A stretch of DNA of 64,000 bases from Lachnospiraceae bacterium (GTDB taxonomy: Bacteria > Bacillota > Clostridia > Lachnospirales > Lachnospiraceae). The DNA lies in NCBI GenBank assembly GCA_024691425.1, contig JAILNQ010000101.1:1-64000 (forward strand), read 5' to 3'. The notes under the pieces were generated by a model. The model saw only the letters and a list, made by a program, of their open reading frames with translations, made no database searches and had not been told where the DNA came from. A program made the translations under genes and the position numbers. Below are positions 9,680-18,535 of the stretch, in pieces; the stretch's first letter is position 1, and the number at the start of each line of letters is the position of its first letter.

Positions 9680-12505
9680 ATGGATGACTTGAACGAAAAA
9701 GAGAACATCGGAGATATAAAAAGAGAAAGGACGCTCAGGATTTTTTTCTATGTTCTGATCATGGCGATCTTTGTCCTGGCCATGTGGCTTTTCTATACAA
9801 AGCTCTACTCTGCGACAAGGGATAACATCATCGAGAGCGGACGCATCAGTGCAATAGAATCCTCGAACATGATTGATAAATGCATGTCAGCAAGCCTTGA
9901 CACGCTGAAGCTCGCCGCATATACGGTCGACAATATGATAAGGAACGACCGCAACCAGAAAGAGATTTTCGATTATCTGACGGACCAGACCATCGCAGTA
10001 GCCGATTCGCTCATAGCGGACACCACGGGAGTGTACGGATACATAAGGGGCGAATACATGGACGGAAGCGGATGGGTGCCCGATGAAAGTTATGATGCGA
10101 CGAAAAGACCGTGGTACATAGATGCGATGGCAGGAGCAGGACGCCTCGTCGTTGTTGACCCTTATCTTGATCTTGATACCGGAACGGTAATGATAACGCT
10201 GACAAAAACGCTGTGCGATGCGAAGAGCGTCATAGGCATCGACATTTCAATGAATGATCTGCAGACAATAGTAGAAGATCATGCCTCGAAGGAGAATTCT
10301 GCGGCACAGTTCATAGTGAACGGCAAGGGAGTGATCATAGCGCATTCGGACAAAGAGCAGAACGGGAAAGACATCAGCGAGAATACCGATCCGGTTTCCC
10401 AGTATGTCTCTTCAATGATCAGCACATACAAAAGCGGCTACTCGAACATCAGATATGATGGCAGGGATTACATTGTTTACGTCGTGCCGCTCGAGAATGA
10501 GTGGGTATGCGTATCCGTAATGGATGCGACCGAGGATTTCAGCTCGCTCCGCATTCTTCTTATCTCAACAATAGCAATTTCGCTTCTCATGATTTCTATT
10601 CTCGGCATACTTGCCACAAGATCCGAAAAGAAGAGCAGAAAGCTGCGCGAGTCCGCGATGCAGACAAGGCATGCTCTGGCGGCTAACGAAGCCAAGACTG
10701 CATTCCTTTCCAACATGTCTCATGAGATCAGGACGCCGATCAATGTCATTCTCGGCATGAATGAAATGATACTGAGGGAAGAGAGCAATGACAGGATCTT
10801 AAGATATTCTGAAAACATCAGGGGCGCGGGCAATTCGCTGCTCGGGATCATAAACGACGTTCTTGATTTCTCAAAGATAGAAGCCGGCAAGATCGAGATC
10901 ATTCCTGTTGAGTATGATGTTTCATCCGTTATCAATGATCTTGTGAACATGGTGCATACCCGTGCGGAAGAAAAAGGTCTTGCTCTTCAGCTGAACATCA
11001 GCCCGGAGATTCCGAAGATACTGTTCGGAGATGAAGTGAGGATCAAACAGATCATCATGAATATCCTTTCGAATGCCGTGAAGTACACGGAGAAGGGGAG
11101 CATAACCTTCAGCATCGGCTGCAGGAAGATGCATACTGATACTGACGGCGTGCTGATCTCCGTTTCCGTCAAGGATACGGGAATCGGCATCAGAAAAGCT
11201 GACATAAACAGACTCTTCACAAAATTCGAGCGCATTGAAGAGGAGAGAAACCGCAACATAGAAGGCACAGGCCTTGGCTTGAACATTACGAAGAGCCTGC
11301 TCGAGCTCATGGGTTCGACTCTTTCGGTGGACAGCGTTTACGGAGAGGGATCGACGTTCTCGTTCGAGCTGAGCCAGAAAGTCGTCAACTGGGAGCCGGT
11401 CGGTGACTATGAAGCCTCATACCGTGCCCACATGAGAAGCCGCGGTAAATACAAGGAGAGATTCACCGCCGAGCAGGCAAGTGTTCTCGTGGTCGATGAC
11501 AACCCGATGAATCTCATGGTATTTGAAAGCCTGATCAAGCAGACGAAGATAAACACGGACATCGCGAACAGCGGCGACGAGGGAATCGAGCTTTCGAAGA
11601 ACAACAGATACGATATACTTTTCCTCGATCATATGATGCCTAACAAAGACGGCATCGAAACACTGAAGGAGATAAGACTTGATGACGGCAATCCGAATAA
11701 GGCGACGCCTGCAGTATGCCTGACGGCGAATGCGATATCGGGTGCAAGAGAGAAATATATGAATGCCGGATTTGATGGATATCTTACGAAGCCCATCGAT
11801 CCCGACAGGCTTGAGGAGCTTCTTGCAGAGCTTCTTCCGGATGATATGATCACCATGACGGAGCCTGACAGCACGGAAATGCCGGTAATGATCGCAGAGG
11901 GTGCGGAGGAGTTCATACCGAAAGAGATAGAGGCTCTTGACGGAGATCTTATCGAAGTCGATACAGGACTTAAGAACAGTGCGAGCGCCGGCACCTATCT
12001 GTCGGTGCTCAAAGTGTTCTTTACATCCGCTGATGATCAGAGCGGGGAGCTCGCAGGCTTTTTTGAGAATGAAGATATAAGGAACTACACGATAAAGGTC
12101 CATGCGATAAAAAGCTCGGCGAAGCTGATCGGAGCCACAGGATTTGCGATCAAGGCGCAGATGCTCGAAAACGCCGGAAAGAACGGGGACATCGATTACA
12201 TCCGTGAAAATCATGGCCAGTTCATGAAGGAATACATGCTCATCAAAGAACTTCTGTCGAAGGTGTTTGATGAAAAAGAATCCGGGAATAAAAAGCCGGA
12301 AGCTGATGACGGGATCATGAGAGAAGCCTACGAAGGCATAAAGGCGGCCGCGGCCGCAATGGACTGTGAAATGCTCGAGAGCATTTTCGATGAGATGGAA
12401 AAGCATGATCTGCCTGCCGGTGAACACGGACTGTTCAGTGAACTCAAGGCTGCATCAGAGAAATATGACTATGACAGGATACTTGATCTGCTTTCTGGCC
12501 GATAG
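9680..12505 (+). CDS. Hybrid sensor histidine kinase: TM-Cache-TM-HisKA-HATPase-REC-HPt
   Basis: A 941-residue membrane phosphorelay kinase. Transmembrane helix 1 spans about residues 19-40, an extracellular Cache-type ligand domain follows to about 285, and helix 2 is about 292-312. HisKA carries the phosphoacceptor His348 (SNMSHEIRTP); the ATPase has the N-box NILSNAVKYT and the G-boxes DTGIGI and GTGLGL. The receiver has Asp650 (FLDHMMP). An HPt domain has His808 (KVHAIKSSAKL), followed by a C-terminal helical tail shared with two other kinases in this operon. The ribosome site is weak. No output domain is present, so signal probably leaves through the HPt to another receiver. The ligand is unknown; Cache domains commonly bind small metabolites such as amino acids. 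The adjacent binding protein suggests amino-acid sensing. Confidence 0.92.
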   Translation: MDDLNEKENIGDIKRERTLRIFFYVLIMAIFVLAMWLFYTKLYSATRDNIIESGRISAIESSNMIDKCMSASLDTLKLAAYTVDNMIRNDRNQKEIFDYLTDQTIAVADSLIADTTGVYGYIRGEYMDGSGWVPDESYDATKRPWYIDAMAGAGRLVVVDPYLDLDTGTVMITLTKTLCDAKSVIGIDISMNDLQTIVEDHASKENSAAQFIVNGKGVIIAHSDKEQNGKDISENTDPVSQYVSSMISTYKSGYSNIRYDGRDYIVYVVPLENEWVCVSVMDATEDFSSLRILLISTIAISLLMISILGILATRSEKKSRKLRESAMQTRHALAANEAKTAFLSNMSHEIRTPINVILGMNEMILREESNDRILRYSENIRGAGNSLLGIINDVLDFSKIEAGKIEIIPVEYDVSSVINDLVNMVHTRAEEKGLALQLNISPEIPKILFGDEVRIKQIIMNILSNAVKYTEKGSITFSIGCRKMHTDTDGVLISVSVKDTGIGIRKADINRLFTKFERIEEERNRNIEGTGLGLNITKSLLELMGSTLSVDSVYGEGSTFSFELSQKVVNWEPVGDYEASYRAHMRSRGKYKERFTAEQASVLVVDDNPMNLMVFESLIKQTKINTDIANSGDEGIELSKNNRYDILFLDHMMPNKDGIETLKEIRLDDGNPNKATPAVCLTANAISGAREKYMNAGFDGYLTKPIDPDRLEELLAELLPDDMITMTEPDSTEMPVMIAEGAEEFIPKEIEALDGDLIEVDTGLKNSASAGTYLSVLKVFFTSADDQSGELAGFFENEDIRNYTIKVHAIKSSAKLIGATGFAIKAQMLENAGKNGDIDYIRENHGQFMKEYMLIKELLSKVFDEKESGNKKPEADDGIMREAYEGIKAAAAAMDCEMLESIFDEMEKHDLPAGEHGLFSELKAASEKYDYDRILDLLSGR

Positions 12506-12512
12506 GATGAAG

Positions 12513-13319
12513 ATGAAAAAAAACGTTTCTGCGATGAAAACAGTCCGGATAATGATCGCGGTGCTTACCGCTTTATCTTTATGCGGCTGTGCAAAGACAG
12601 ATGATGATTCGCTTGACAAGGTAAAGTCGGAAGGTAAACTTGTCCTCGGCTTTGATGAATACTATCCGCCGATGGGATTCAGGGATGAAGAGGGAAACAT
12701 CACGGGATTCGACATCGACCTGGCGGCCGAGGTCTGCAGAAGAATGGGAGTTGAGCTTGTTCCTAAGCCGATAAACTGGGACAGCAAAGAGAATGAGCTG
12801 AACAGCGGCAGCATAGACTGCATATGGAACGGCCTGTCAGTCAGCGCCGAAAGAGCCGAGAGCATGAACCTCTCGAAACCGTACATGAACAACGATCTCA
12901 TATTTGTGGTTAAGGGCGCGGGAAGGATAAGGTCTGTAGCAGATCTTAAGGGAAGGACTGTTGGAACACAGAAGGGCTCGAGCTCAGAAACTGTTCTGAA
13001 CGCATCCGATTTAAGCCGCAGCTTCAGCGTCGTATATGAAGATGATAACGTCACTCTGCTCGAAAAGCTCGAGGAAGGAACAGTTGATGCGGTGTTCCTT
13101 GATTCGATATTCGCGTATTACTATATTTCGCGGAATGACAAAGAACTCTATATTCTTCCGACTGTTCTCGAAACAGAGAAGATAGCGATAGGATTCAGAA
13201 AAGGAGACGACCGGCTGCGTGACGGAGTGCAGGAGATTCTGCATCAGATGAACTCCGACGGAACTCTGAAGAAGATATCGGATGAATGGTTTGATACCGA
13301 TGTCACGACGGTAAGATGA
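12513..13319 (+). CDS. Amino-acid-binding lipoprotein (SBP family 3), no cognate permease
   Basis: A 268-residue extracellular solute-binding protein of the polar amino acid family, tethered by lipid. The signal sequence ends in the lipobox LCGC, with the lipidated Cys about 26 residues from this start. The mature part has family features such as GFDEYYPPMGF, GFDIDLAAEV and DLKGRTVGTQKGSS. I chose the ATG at 12513 because AGGA overlapping the previous stop is 5 nt upstream; in-frame ATGs at 12507 and 12534 are alternatives. The gene is squeezed between two hybrid kinases and no ABC permease or ATPase is nearby. A role as a sensor that presents a ligand to a kinase is therefore more likely than transport. 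That role is inference; the fold assignment is firm. Confidence 0.88.
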   Translation: MKKNVSAMKTVRIMIAVLTALSLCGCAKTDDDSLDKVKSEGKLVLGFDEYYPPMGFRDEEGNITGFDIDLAAEVCRRMGVELVPKPINWDSKENELNSGSIDCIWNGLSVSAERAESMNLSKPYMNNDLIFVVKGAGRIRSVADLKGRTVGTQKGSSSETVLNASDLSRSFSVVYEDDNVTLLEKLEEGTVDAVFLDSIFAYYYISRNDKELYILPTVLETEKIAIGFRKGDDRLRDGVQEILHQMNSDGTLKKISDEWFDTDVTTVR

Positions 13320-13320
13320 A

Positions 13321-16300
13321 ATGGACGCAAGAAGCATAGTTTATACGAACGAGAACTGCATAGGATGCAATAAATGCATCAAGGTCTGCAGCGCGATAGG
13401 CGCATGCATATCAAAAGAAGAGAACGGAAAAGCAAGGATCGATGTTGACGGGAGCAAATGCGTTGCATGCGGCAGCTGCATCGATGTATGCGTTCACGGT
13501 GCGCGTGAATTCCGCGATGATACAGAGCGTTTCTTTGAAGACCTCAAAAATGGCGAGAACATCTCGCTTCTTCTTGCACCTGCTTTCAAAGCGAATTACC
13601 CCGACGAATACGAAAGCGTTCTCGGCGGCCTGAAGGAAATGGGCATAAACAGAGTGATATCTGTTTCGTTCGGTGCCGACATCACGACGTGGGGTTATCT
13701 CAACTACATTAAAGAACATGATTTTACCGGCGGGATATCTCAGCCGTGTCCCGCGGTCGTATCTTACATAGAACGTTACCTTCCTGAACTGATCCCGAAG
13801 CTTTTTCCGGTTCAGAGCCCCCTGATGTGCGCGGCCGTGTATGCGCGGAAGGAAATGGGGATAACGGACAGGCTTGCGTTCATCAGTCCCTGCATAGCTA
13901 AAAAGATCGAGATAGAAGATCCGCACAATGAAGGTCTTGTTCAGTATAACGTGACTTTCGAGCATCTCATGAAGTATGTGAGAGAACATGGCGTAAAAGG
14001 CGAGCCGGCCCACAGCGAGATCGAGTACGGCCTCGGCTCATTCTATCCGACACCGGGCGGACTTGCGGAAAATGTCCGGTGGTTCCTCGGAGATGCGGTG
14101 TATATAAGACAGATAGAGGGAGAGCGTCACCTTTACGAATGGATGCATCTCAATGCTGAAAGGATAAAGGACAGCAGAACGCCCTTCCTGTTCATTGATG
14201 CGCTCAACTGCGAAAAGGGGTGCATATGCGGAACAGCGGTCAATCCGGAAAAATCAAAGACGGATGATGCACTGTATGCCCTGCTCGACATAAGAGAGGA
14301 TTCAAAGAAAAAAGAGAGCGGAAGCGCATGGTCACGTCCTGATGACTGCGAGGAGCGGCTTAAGAACTACAACGAGCAGTTCGGGAATCTCGACCTTAAT
14401 GATTATCTCCGCGGCTATACCGACAGATCCGAAGAGTGCCGTTATGAGATACCGGATGAGGAGCGGATCGATGAGATTTTCGTCAGCATGAACAAACTGA
14501 CGGAAGAATCGCGGAAGATCGACTGCACATGCTGCGGTTACGAGAACTGCCGTCAGATGGCTATTGCGATACATAACGGATTCAACCATCGCGAGAACTG
14601 CATCTACTACGAAAAGACGATGGTCCATGAGCTTGAGATCAAAAATGCCATCGCCGAAGAGGCTACGAGAGCTAAGAGCGCATTTCTTGCGAACATGTCT
14701 CATGAGATACGTACACCGATAAACGCGATCCTCGGAATGAACGAGATGATACTGCGCGAGTGCGAGGATGATGACATCGCGGAATATTCGGAAAACATAA
14801 AGAGCGCGGGGAACACGCTGCTCGGGCTTGTGAACAATATTCTCGACTTCTCGAAGATCGAAGCCGACAAGATGGAGATCAATCCCGCGGAATATGATCT
14901 GGCCTCGGTGATAAACGACATTGTGAACACTATACAGTCCCGTGCGGATGATAAGGGGATTGCAATGAATCTTTCTATCGATCCAAAGATTCCGAAGGTC
15001 CTTTACGGTGATGAGCTGCGCATAAAGCAGATCATCATGAACATACTGACGAATGCCGTCAAGTATACCGAAAAAGGCTCTGTCACTTTGATCATCGGTT
15101 CCGTGAAGGAGGATGACGATCATGTCATCATAAGGGTATCTGTCAAGGATACCGGCATCGGAATAAAACCTGAAGACATCTCACGTCTTTTCGAAAAATT
15201 CGACCGCATAGAGGAAAGCCGCAACCGCAGCATAGAAGGAACAGGGCTCGGAATGAACATCACTCAGAAGCTGCTCGAGATGATGGGTTCGACGCTCGAT
15301 GTCGAGAGCGTTTACGGCGAGGGCTCCGTATTCTCGTTTGCGCTGCGGCAGAAAGTCATAAGGTGGGAAACACTCGGAGACTATGCTGAGGCATATAAGA
15401 GCGCATCAGCTAAAAACCGGAAATACAGCGCAAAGTTTTCGGCGGAGGATGCGCGTATTCTCGTTGTTGATGATAACGACATGAACCTGACGGTGTTTAA
15501 AAGCCTCCTGAAGCAGACAAAGATAAAGATAGATACCGCAGACGACGGATATGAAGGCGTTTCGCTCGCGCGTGCAAGAAAGTACGATCTGATATTCCTC
15601 GATCATATGATGCCCGGCAAGGACGGCATCGAGACGCTTCATGAAATCCGCTCGCAATCTGACGGCCTCAACGGTGATACGCCTGCGATATGCCTTACGG
15701 CCAACGCAGTAGCGGGAGCGAAGGAGAAATACATCGAAGCCGGATTTGATGATTATCTGACAAAACCCGTCAGCTCTGAAGCGCTTGAGGAGATGATAGC
15801 AGGGCATATTCCGCCTGAGATGATCACATGGCTTGAAGGAGATTCTGAAGATGAAGCTTCTGGAGAGATCGATCCGCGTCTTGAATCTCTTAACCCGTCT
15901 GACGGTATAGACGTTAAGGCCGGGATCGCCAACAGCGGCTCGGTTGATGCCTACATGCCGCTTCTTAAGATATTCTATGAATCGATGGATGAAAAAGCCG
16001 GTCAGATAAGCGGATTCTATGAAAGCGGGGACATTGAGAACTACACGATCAAGGTGCATGCCTTGAAGAGCTCGGCGCGTCTTATCGGAGCTCTGTCTTT
16101 CGCGGACAGGGCGCAGATTCTCGAGGACGCCGGCAAGCGCGGCGACAGAGAGTTCATAAGCGAAAATCATGACAGGTTCATGAGCGATTTTATGAAATTC
16201 GCCGAACCGCTGTCCGCGATCTTTGATACGGAAGAAGATGACGACAGCAGACCGGAAGCCTATCCCGCGCTCATGTCGGAAGTCTATGCGGAGATAAAGG

Positions 16301-16470
16301 CAGCTGCATCTTCAATGGACTGCGACCGTCTTGAATGCGTTTTTGATGAGATGAAAGACTATCGCGTTCCTGCCGGAGACCGCGAGCTTTTTGCTAAAAT
16401 TGCGGATGCGTCTGAGCGGTATGATTATGATGCCATTCTGGAACTGCTGAAGGATCGGCGTCCGGAGTGA
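13321..16470 (+). CDS. [FeFe]-hydrogenase-type sensor fused to hybrid histidine kinase and HPt
   Basis: A 1049-residue soluble protein. Residues 10-60 hold two 4Fe-4S motifs (Cys 13,16,19,23 and 47,50,53,57). Residues about 78-305 form an iron-hydrogenase large domain with all four H-cluster cysteines: Cys143 (QPCPA), Cys191 (SPCIAKK), Cys297 and Cys301 (NCEKGC). A further cluster motif follows at Cys 402, 404, 405, 410 and 427 (CCGYENC). Then come HisKA with His461, the ATPase, a receiver with Asp761, HPt with His913 and the shared helical tail. The loop motifs match sensory (HydS-like) hydrogenases rather than the classical catalytic TSCCP form. Known HydS proteins usually carry a PAS domain; here the module is joined straight to a kinase. 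It probably senses hydrogen or redox state. It starts 2 nt after the binding-protein stop. Confidence 0.9.
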   Translation: MDARSIVYTNENCIGCNKCIKVCSAIGACISKEENGKARIDVDGSKCVACGSCIDVCVHGAREFRDDTERFFEDLKNGENISLLLAPAFKANYPDEYESVLGGLKEMGINRVISVSFGADITTWGYLNYIKEHDFTGGISQPCPAVVSYIERYLPELIPKLFPVQSPLMCAAVYARKEMGITDRLAFISPCIAKKIEIEDPHNEGLVQYNVTFEHLMKYVREHGVKGEPAHSEIEYGLGSFYPTPGGLAENVRWFLGDAVYIRQIEGERHLYEWMHLNAERIKDSRTPFLFIDALNCEKGCICGTAVNPEKSKTDDALYALLDIREDSKKKESGSAWSRPDDCEERLKNYNEQFGNLDLNDYLRGYTDRSEECRYEIPDEERIDEIFVSMNKLTEESRKIDCTCCGYENCRQMAIAIHNGFNHRENCIYYEKTMVHELEIKNAIAEEATRAKSAFLANMSHEIRTPINAILGMNEMILRECEDDDIAEYSENIKSAGNTLLGLVNNILDFSKIEADKMEINPAEYDLASVINDIVNTIQSRADDKGIAMNLSIDPKIPKVLYGDELRIKQIIMNILTNAVKYTEKGSVTLIIGSVKEDDDHVIIRVSVKDTGIGIKPEDISRLFEKFDRIEESRNRSIEGTGLGMNITQKLLEMMGSTLDVESVYGEGSVFSFALRQKVIRWETLGDYAEAYKSASAKNRKYSAKFSAEDARILVVDDNDMNLTVFKSLLKQTKIKIDTADDGYEGVSLARARKYDLIFLDHMMPGKDGIETLHEIRSQSDGLNGDTPAICLTANAVAGAKEKYIEAGFDDYLTKPVSSEALEEMIAGHIPPEMITWLEGDSEDEASGEIDPRLESLNPSDGIDVKAGIANSGSVDAYMPLLKIFYESMDEKAGQISGFYESGDIENYTIKVHALKSSARLIGALSFADRAQILEDAGKRGDREFISENHDRFMSDFMKFAEPLSAIFDTEEDDDSRPEAYPALMSEVYAEIKAAASSMDCDRLECVFDEMKDYRVPAGDRELFAKIADASERYDYDAILELLKDRRPE

Positions 16471-16495
16471 TAATAACTGTAAGGACAGGTATAGA

Positions 16496-18535
16496 ATGAA
16501 CAGGATAAACTTGCATCGCTTCATAATGACAATAATCACGATCGCGGCCATAGGTCTTACGATCGACAGCATACAGGAGGGCTGGGAGTTCTGGGTGAAT
16601 CCGATCCTTATCCTCGGCACGATAGGACTGTGGGTGCTCCATTTCATGCAGCGTCATACAGAAGATATAAGGGAAGCGATCTACCTCGGATTCGGCATGT
16701 TCATGGCTTTATTCCACGGAGTGCATGAGACGAGCCTTTATGATGTATGCACCGTCATACTTCTTATGTTCGTCCTCTTTGCGCTTTATGAGAAAATATA
16801 TGTTCTGGATCTGATACTGATCGAATATTTCCTCATAATGCTGGCCCAGTTTGTCTTTGTCGTAAAACCGGAGAATCTGACGCTTGATGCTGTTACCGTT
16901 TCAAGGCTTGTCCTTCAGCTCGTGATAGTTCTGTCGGTCTATTCTATCTGCAGGATGAACGTTACGAACAGGATAGAACAGCGTGAGGAAGTCGAGAGGC
17001 AGAAGGCAGATATCGAAGCATATGACAGCGATATCGAGGATTTTCTCTCGAACATATCTCATGAGCTCCGTACGCCGGTCAACGTCGTTAACGGAATGTC
17101 GGAGCTGATGCTGAAAAAAGGAGCGGGCAGCGAGGCCGCTGAGATAAAGAACGCGGGGATCAGGCTCGCATATCAGATTGAAGATATACAGGATTATACC
17201 GAGTGCAACAGGTCTAAGGTGATGCTCGAGGAAGAGGATTACATCAGCACATCGCTCATAAATGATGTGGTAACGAGCTTCAGGCTCGTTGACAAGAGCA
17301 GGGATATTGAGCTTGTCGTTGATCTTTCGCCTGAGGTTCCGATGATGATGACAGGTGATATCAAGAAGCTTCATAAGATATTCAGGCATCTTCTTGAGAA
17401 CGCGGTCAAGTTCACGAAACACGGCGGGATATTCGTAAGGATGTACACCGAGCCTGAAGAATACGGCGTCAATCTCTGCATCGAAATGACCGACACAGGC
17501 ATCGGAATGGATCTGAAGGATACGCGTTCCGTCGCACGCGGAATGTATCAGGCAAATAAGCGCAGGGACCGCAGCTCGGGCGGCATAGGACTCGGACTTT
17601 TCATAGTGCACGGATTTGCTCACAGGATGGGCGGCTTCGTGAAAATCGAGAGCGCGAAAAATGCCGGCACGACCGTGAGGGTTACCGTCCCGCAGAAAGT
17701 CAAGGATGCTGCGCCGTGCCTTTCGCTATCAGGAACGTTCGAAGGAGACATTCTTTTCCATGTTAAACCTGATAAATACAAGGTTCCGAGAGTCCGTGAT
17801 TTCTATCGGATGATGGCCGGTGATCTTGCGGCCGGAATACACGTCCCTCTCTACTCCGCTGAAAGCGTGAACGAGATCGAAAGGCTCATGGAAAAACTCA
17901 ACGTCACTCATATTTTCATGGGTGAAGAGGAATATAAGGACAATCCGGAGTATTTTGACAAGCTGAGCAGAGGCGATATGGTTGTTACCGTCTCGGCGTC
18001 TGAGGGATTTTCGCCGAATCTGGGAAGCAACGTTATGGTAATGCCGAAGCCCCTGTACGGATATCCGGTCATCAAAATACTCAACGAGGGAAAAGATGCG
18101 ATGAACATCGAGTTCGCCGACAATACTTCCAGGCCTTCGTTTGAGGGCGTGAGGGCTCTTGTAGTTGATGATGAGCCGATGAACCTTGTTGTGGCCACCG
18201 GTATTTTCAGAGACTATCAGATGGATGTCGACACGGCATCATCCGGAAAAGAATCAGTAATGAAGGTCAGGAACAACGAATATGATATCGTGTTCATGGA
18301 TCATATGATGCCTGAGATGGATGGCGTTGAGGCGATGAAGCAGATAAAGATGTATGCGGCTGAAACGCGTAAGGAACTGGTTGTTGTCGCACTTACTGCA
18401 AATGCGGTCTCAGGCGCCCGCGAGATGTTCATGAGGGAGGGCTTTGACGGATTCATTGCAAAACCGATAAACACGGCGGACTTTGAAAGAGTCATGATCC
18501 GTGTTCTTCCGGGCAGAAAGGGAGGCAGATCATGA
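16496..18535 (+). CDS. Membrane hybrid histidine kinase with degenerate and canonical receivers
   Basis: A 679-residue kinase with about five hydrophobic helices in residues 8-155, a short coiled linker, HisKA with His189 (SNISHELRTP), an ATPase with DTGIGM and GIGLGL, a segment at about 415-530 that resembles a receiver without the phosphorylatable Asp pocket, and a canonical receiver (VVDDEPMN, Asp602 in FMDHMMP). It lacks the HPt domain present in its three neighbours. It would depend on another protein's HPt, or its receiver could accept phosphate from them. Its stop overlaps the start of the next kinase, so the two are probably translated together. The signal is unknown; a multi-helix sensor without an extracellular domain suggests a membrane or cell-envelope cue. 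Confidence 0.88.
   Translation: MNRINLHRFIMTIITIAAIGLTIDSIQEGWEFWVNPILILGTIGLWVLHFMQRHTEDIREAIYLGFGMFMALFHGVHETSLYDVCTVILLMFVLFALYEKIYVLDLILIEYFLIMLAQFVFVVKPENLTLDAVTVSRLVLQLVIVLSVYSICRMNVTNRIEQREEVERQKADIEAYDSDIEDFLSNISHELRTPVNVVNGMSELMLKKGAGSEAAEIKNAGIRLAYQIEDIQDYTECNRSKVMLEEEDYISTSLINDVVTSFRLVDKSRDIELVVDLSPEVPMMMTGDIKKLHKIFRHLLENAVKFTKHGGIFVRMYTEPEEYGVNLCIEMTDTGIGMDLKDTRSVARGMYQANKRRDRSSGGIGLGLFIVHGFAHRMGGFVKIESAKNAGTTVRVTVPQKVKDAAPCLSLSGTFEGDILFHVKPDKYKVPRVRDFYRMMAGDLAAGIHVPLYSAESVNEIERLMEKLNVTHIFMGEEEYKDNPEYFDKLSRGDMVVTVSASEGFSPNLGSNVMVMPKPLYGYPVIKILNEGKDAMNIEFADNTSRPSFEGVRALVVDDEPMNLVVATGIFRDYQMDVDTASSGKESVMKVRNNEYDIVFMDHMMPEMDGVEAMKQIKMYAAETRKELVVVALTANAVSGAREMFMREGFDGFIAKPINTADFERVMIRVLPGRKGGRS

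Noticed and set aside
12366-12512. Longer form of the binding protein starting inside the kinase gene
   Set aside because: It would put 49 residues before the signal peptide and destroy the lipoprotein signal; the AGGA site supports a start near 12513.
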